Assembly (NCBI GenBank): GCA_024642185.1
Contig: JAHEBR010000109.1
Coordinates: forward strand, 1 to 6,852
DNA from: Marivivens sp.
Lineage (GTDB): Bacteria; Pseudomonadota; Alphaproteobacteria; Rhodobacterales; Rhodobacteraceae
DNA: 6,852 bases
Direction of reading: 5' to 3'
The notes beneath the pieces were generated by a model. It saw only the letters and a program-made list of their open reading frames with translations, was not told the DNA's origin and did no database searches. Both the position numbers and the translations under genes were made by a program. Positions 6,007-6,852 of the stretch are shown here, in pieces. Numbering within the stretch: the stretch's first letter is position 1; every line of letters begins with the position of its first letter.

Positions 6007-6852
6007 TCATGCCGCGTGCGACGCACCCTCAACCTCGGCCAGAGCTTTCAGAACCAATGTCGTCCCCGCCCCGTCCTCATGCGCCCCCTCGCTCAAGATC
6101 CGCCGCCAGTGCCGCGCACCGGGGCGTCCGTGGAAGAGGCCGAGCATATGGCGGGTGATCTGGTGCAAGCGGCCACCCGAGGCGAGATGCGCCTCGATAT
6201 AGGGCAGCATGGCGCGCACCACCTCTTCGGCGCTGCGCCCCGTCTCCTCGCCCCAGATGCGCCGGTCGGCCTCGGCCAGAATATCGGCCGGCTGGTGATA
6301 GGCGGCCCGCCCGATCATCACCCCGTCGATGCCGCGCGCGAGGAAGCCTTCCGCCGCCTCAAGGCTGGCGATGCCGCCGTTGATCGACAGGTGCAGATGA
6401 GGGAAGAGCTCTTTCATCCGGAACACGAGATCATAGTCGAGCGGCGGCACCTCGCGGTTTTCCTTGGGGCTCAGCCCTTGAAGCCACGCCTTGCGCGCAT
6501 GGATCGTGAAACGATTGACCCCCGCCGCCGCCACGCGCGAGAGAAACTCGGGCAGGATATCTTCCGGCACCTGATCGTCGACCCCGATCCGGCACTTCAC
6601 CGTGACCTCGACCGGGCTCGCCGCGATCATCGCCGCCACGCAATCGGCCACGAGGGCGGGGCGTTCCATCAAAACCGCGCCGAAAGAGCCCGACTGCACG
6701 CGGTCGGAGGGGCAACCCACATTGAGGTTGATCTCGTCATAGCCATAGCCCGCCGCGATCCGGCAAGCCTCGGCCAGCTGCGCCGGATCCGACCCGCCGA
6801 GTTGCAACGCCACCGGATGCTCGGCCGGATCAAACCCCAAAAGCCGCTCGCG
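6007..6852 (-). CDS. dusA: tRNA-dihydrouridine synthase DusA, 5' end cut by right edge
   Basis: DusA is a cytosolic FMN enzyme that reduces uridines 20/20a in the tRNA D-loop using NADPH. The visible 281 residues cover most of the protein (about 330 aa is usual); the frame is open through base 6852, so the true start is outside. In fragment numbering, DEINLNVGCPSDRVQSGSFG (39-58) holds the catalytic Cys47. VTVKCRIGVDDQ, FTIHARKAWLQGLSPKENRE, the FMN-phosphate motif INGGI and DGVMIGRAAYHQP follow in the expected order. The HARKAWLQGLSPKENRxxPPL motif is characteristic of DusA rather than DusB/DusC. The C-terminal part (YIEAHLASGGRLHQITRHMLGLFHGRPGARHWRRILSE) is the helical tRNA-recognition domain. 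The stop TGA at 6009-6007 is 57 nt upstream of the permease start in a probable shared operon. Confidence 0.96.
   Translation of the reverse strand, partial: RERLLGFDPAEHPVALQLGGSDPAQLAEACRIAAGYGYDEINLNVGCPSDRVQSGSFGAVLMERPALVADCVAAMIAASPVEVTVKCRIGVDDQVPEDILPEFLSRVAAAGVNRFTIHARKAWLQGLSPKENREVPPLDYDLVFRMKELFPHLHLSINGGIASLEAAEGFLARGIDGVMIGRAAYHQPADILAEADRRIWGEETGRSAEEVVRAMLPYIEAHLASGGRLHQITRHMLGLFHGRPGARHWRRILSEGAHEDGAGTTLVLKALAEVEGASHAA

Noticed and set aside
6007..6840. TTG at 6840 as the dusA start
   Set aside because: The frame stays open to the window edge with family-like residues (RERLLGFDPAEHPVALQLGG), and the N-terminal FMN-domain strand would be missing. The real start is outside the window.
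1..6852. CRISPR array, tRNA/rRNA, transposase, integrase or toxin-antitoxin pair
   Set aside because: No regularly spaced repeats, clover-leaf tRNA sequence, rRNA signature, or mobile-element or toxin-antitoxin protein was found on either strand.

Overview
The window is GC-rich, densely packed bacterial chromosome. Every gene reads as an ordinary alphaproteobacterial core or metabolic gene, and the protein sequences look most like Rhodobacterales (Rhodobacteraceae/Paracoccaceae). This assignment rests on recognising the protein families and on composition; no search was run. There is no rRNA, tRNA, CRISPR array, insertion sequence, integrase or phage gene.

Layout: (1) Positions 1-2208, minus strand: soxB - soxD - soxA, the start of a heterotetrameric sarcosine oxidase operon. 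soxA is cut by the left edge and soxG, expected next, lies outside. soxD and soxA overlap in ATGA, but soxB and soxD are separated by 166 bp holding a strongly palindromic, multi-branched element. (2) Positions 2209-2417: a 209-bp divergent intergenic region that should hold the promoters of both flanking transcripts. (3) Positions 2418-4344, plus strand: ccmI (cytochrome c maturation) - ruvX/yqgF (RNase H-fold nuclease) - a DUF1289 zinc-binding protein. The genes overlap by 4 nt and 1 nt, so this is a tight, translationally coupled unit. (4) Positions 4355-6852, minus strand: dusA (tRNA dihydrouridine synthase, cut by the right edge) - a TauE/SafE membrane permease - a phytanoyl-CoA-dioxygenase-like Fe(II)/2-oxoglutarate enzyme. 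A 57-nt spacer separates dusA from the permease, and the permease and dioxygenase overlap by 7 nt. This unit converges on the ccmI unit with only 10 bp between the stop codons.

The sox genes encode a cytosolic enzyme that demethylates sarcosine (glycine betaine/creatine catabolism) and feeds one-carbon units to tetrahydrofolate. The ccmI unit joins cytochrome c assembly to nucleic-acid housekeeping with no obvious functional link. The permease-dioxygenase pair is the least understood part. It is built like a two-gene functional unit, possibly releasing and exporting a small anion, but the substrate cannot be read from the sequence.

I found no clear candidate for a wholly new biological system. 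The best second-look items are the structured soxB-soxD spacer, a set of mutually exclusive hairpins that could couple permease translation to dusA termination, and the permease-dioxygenase pair.
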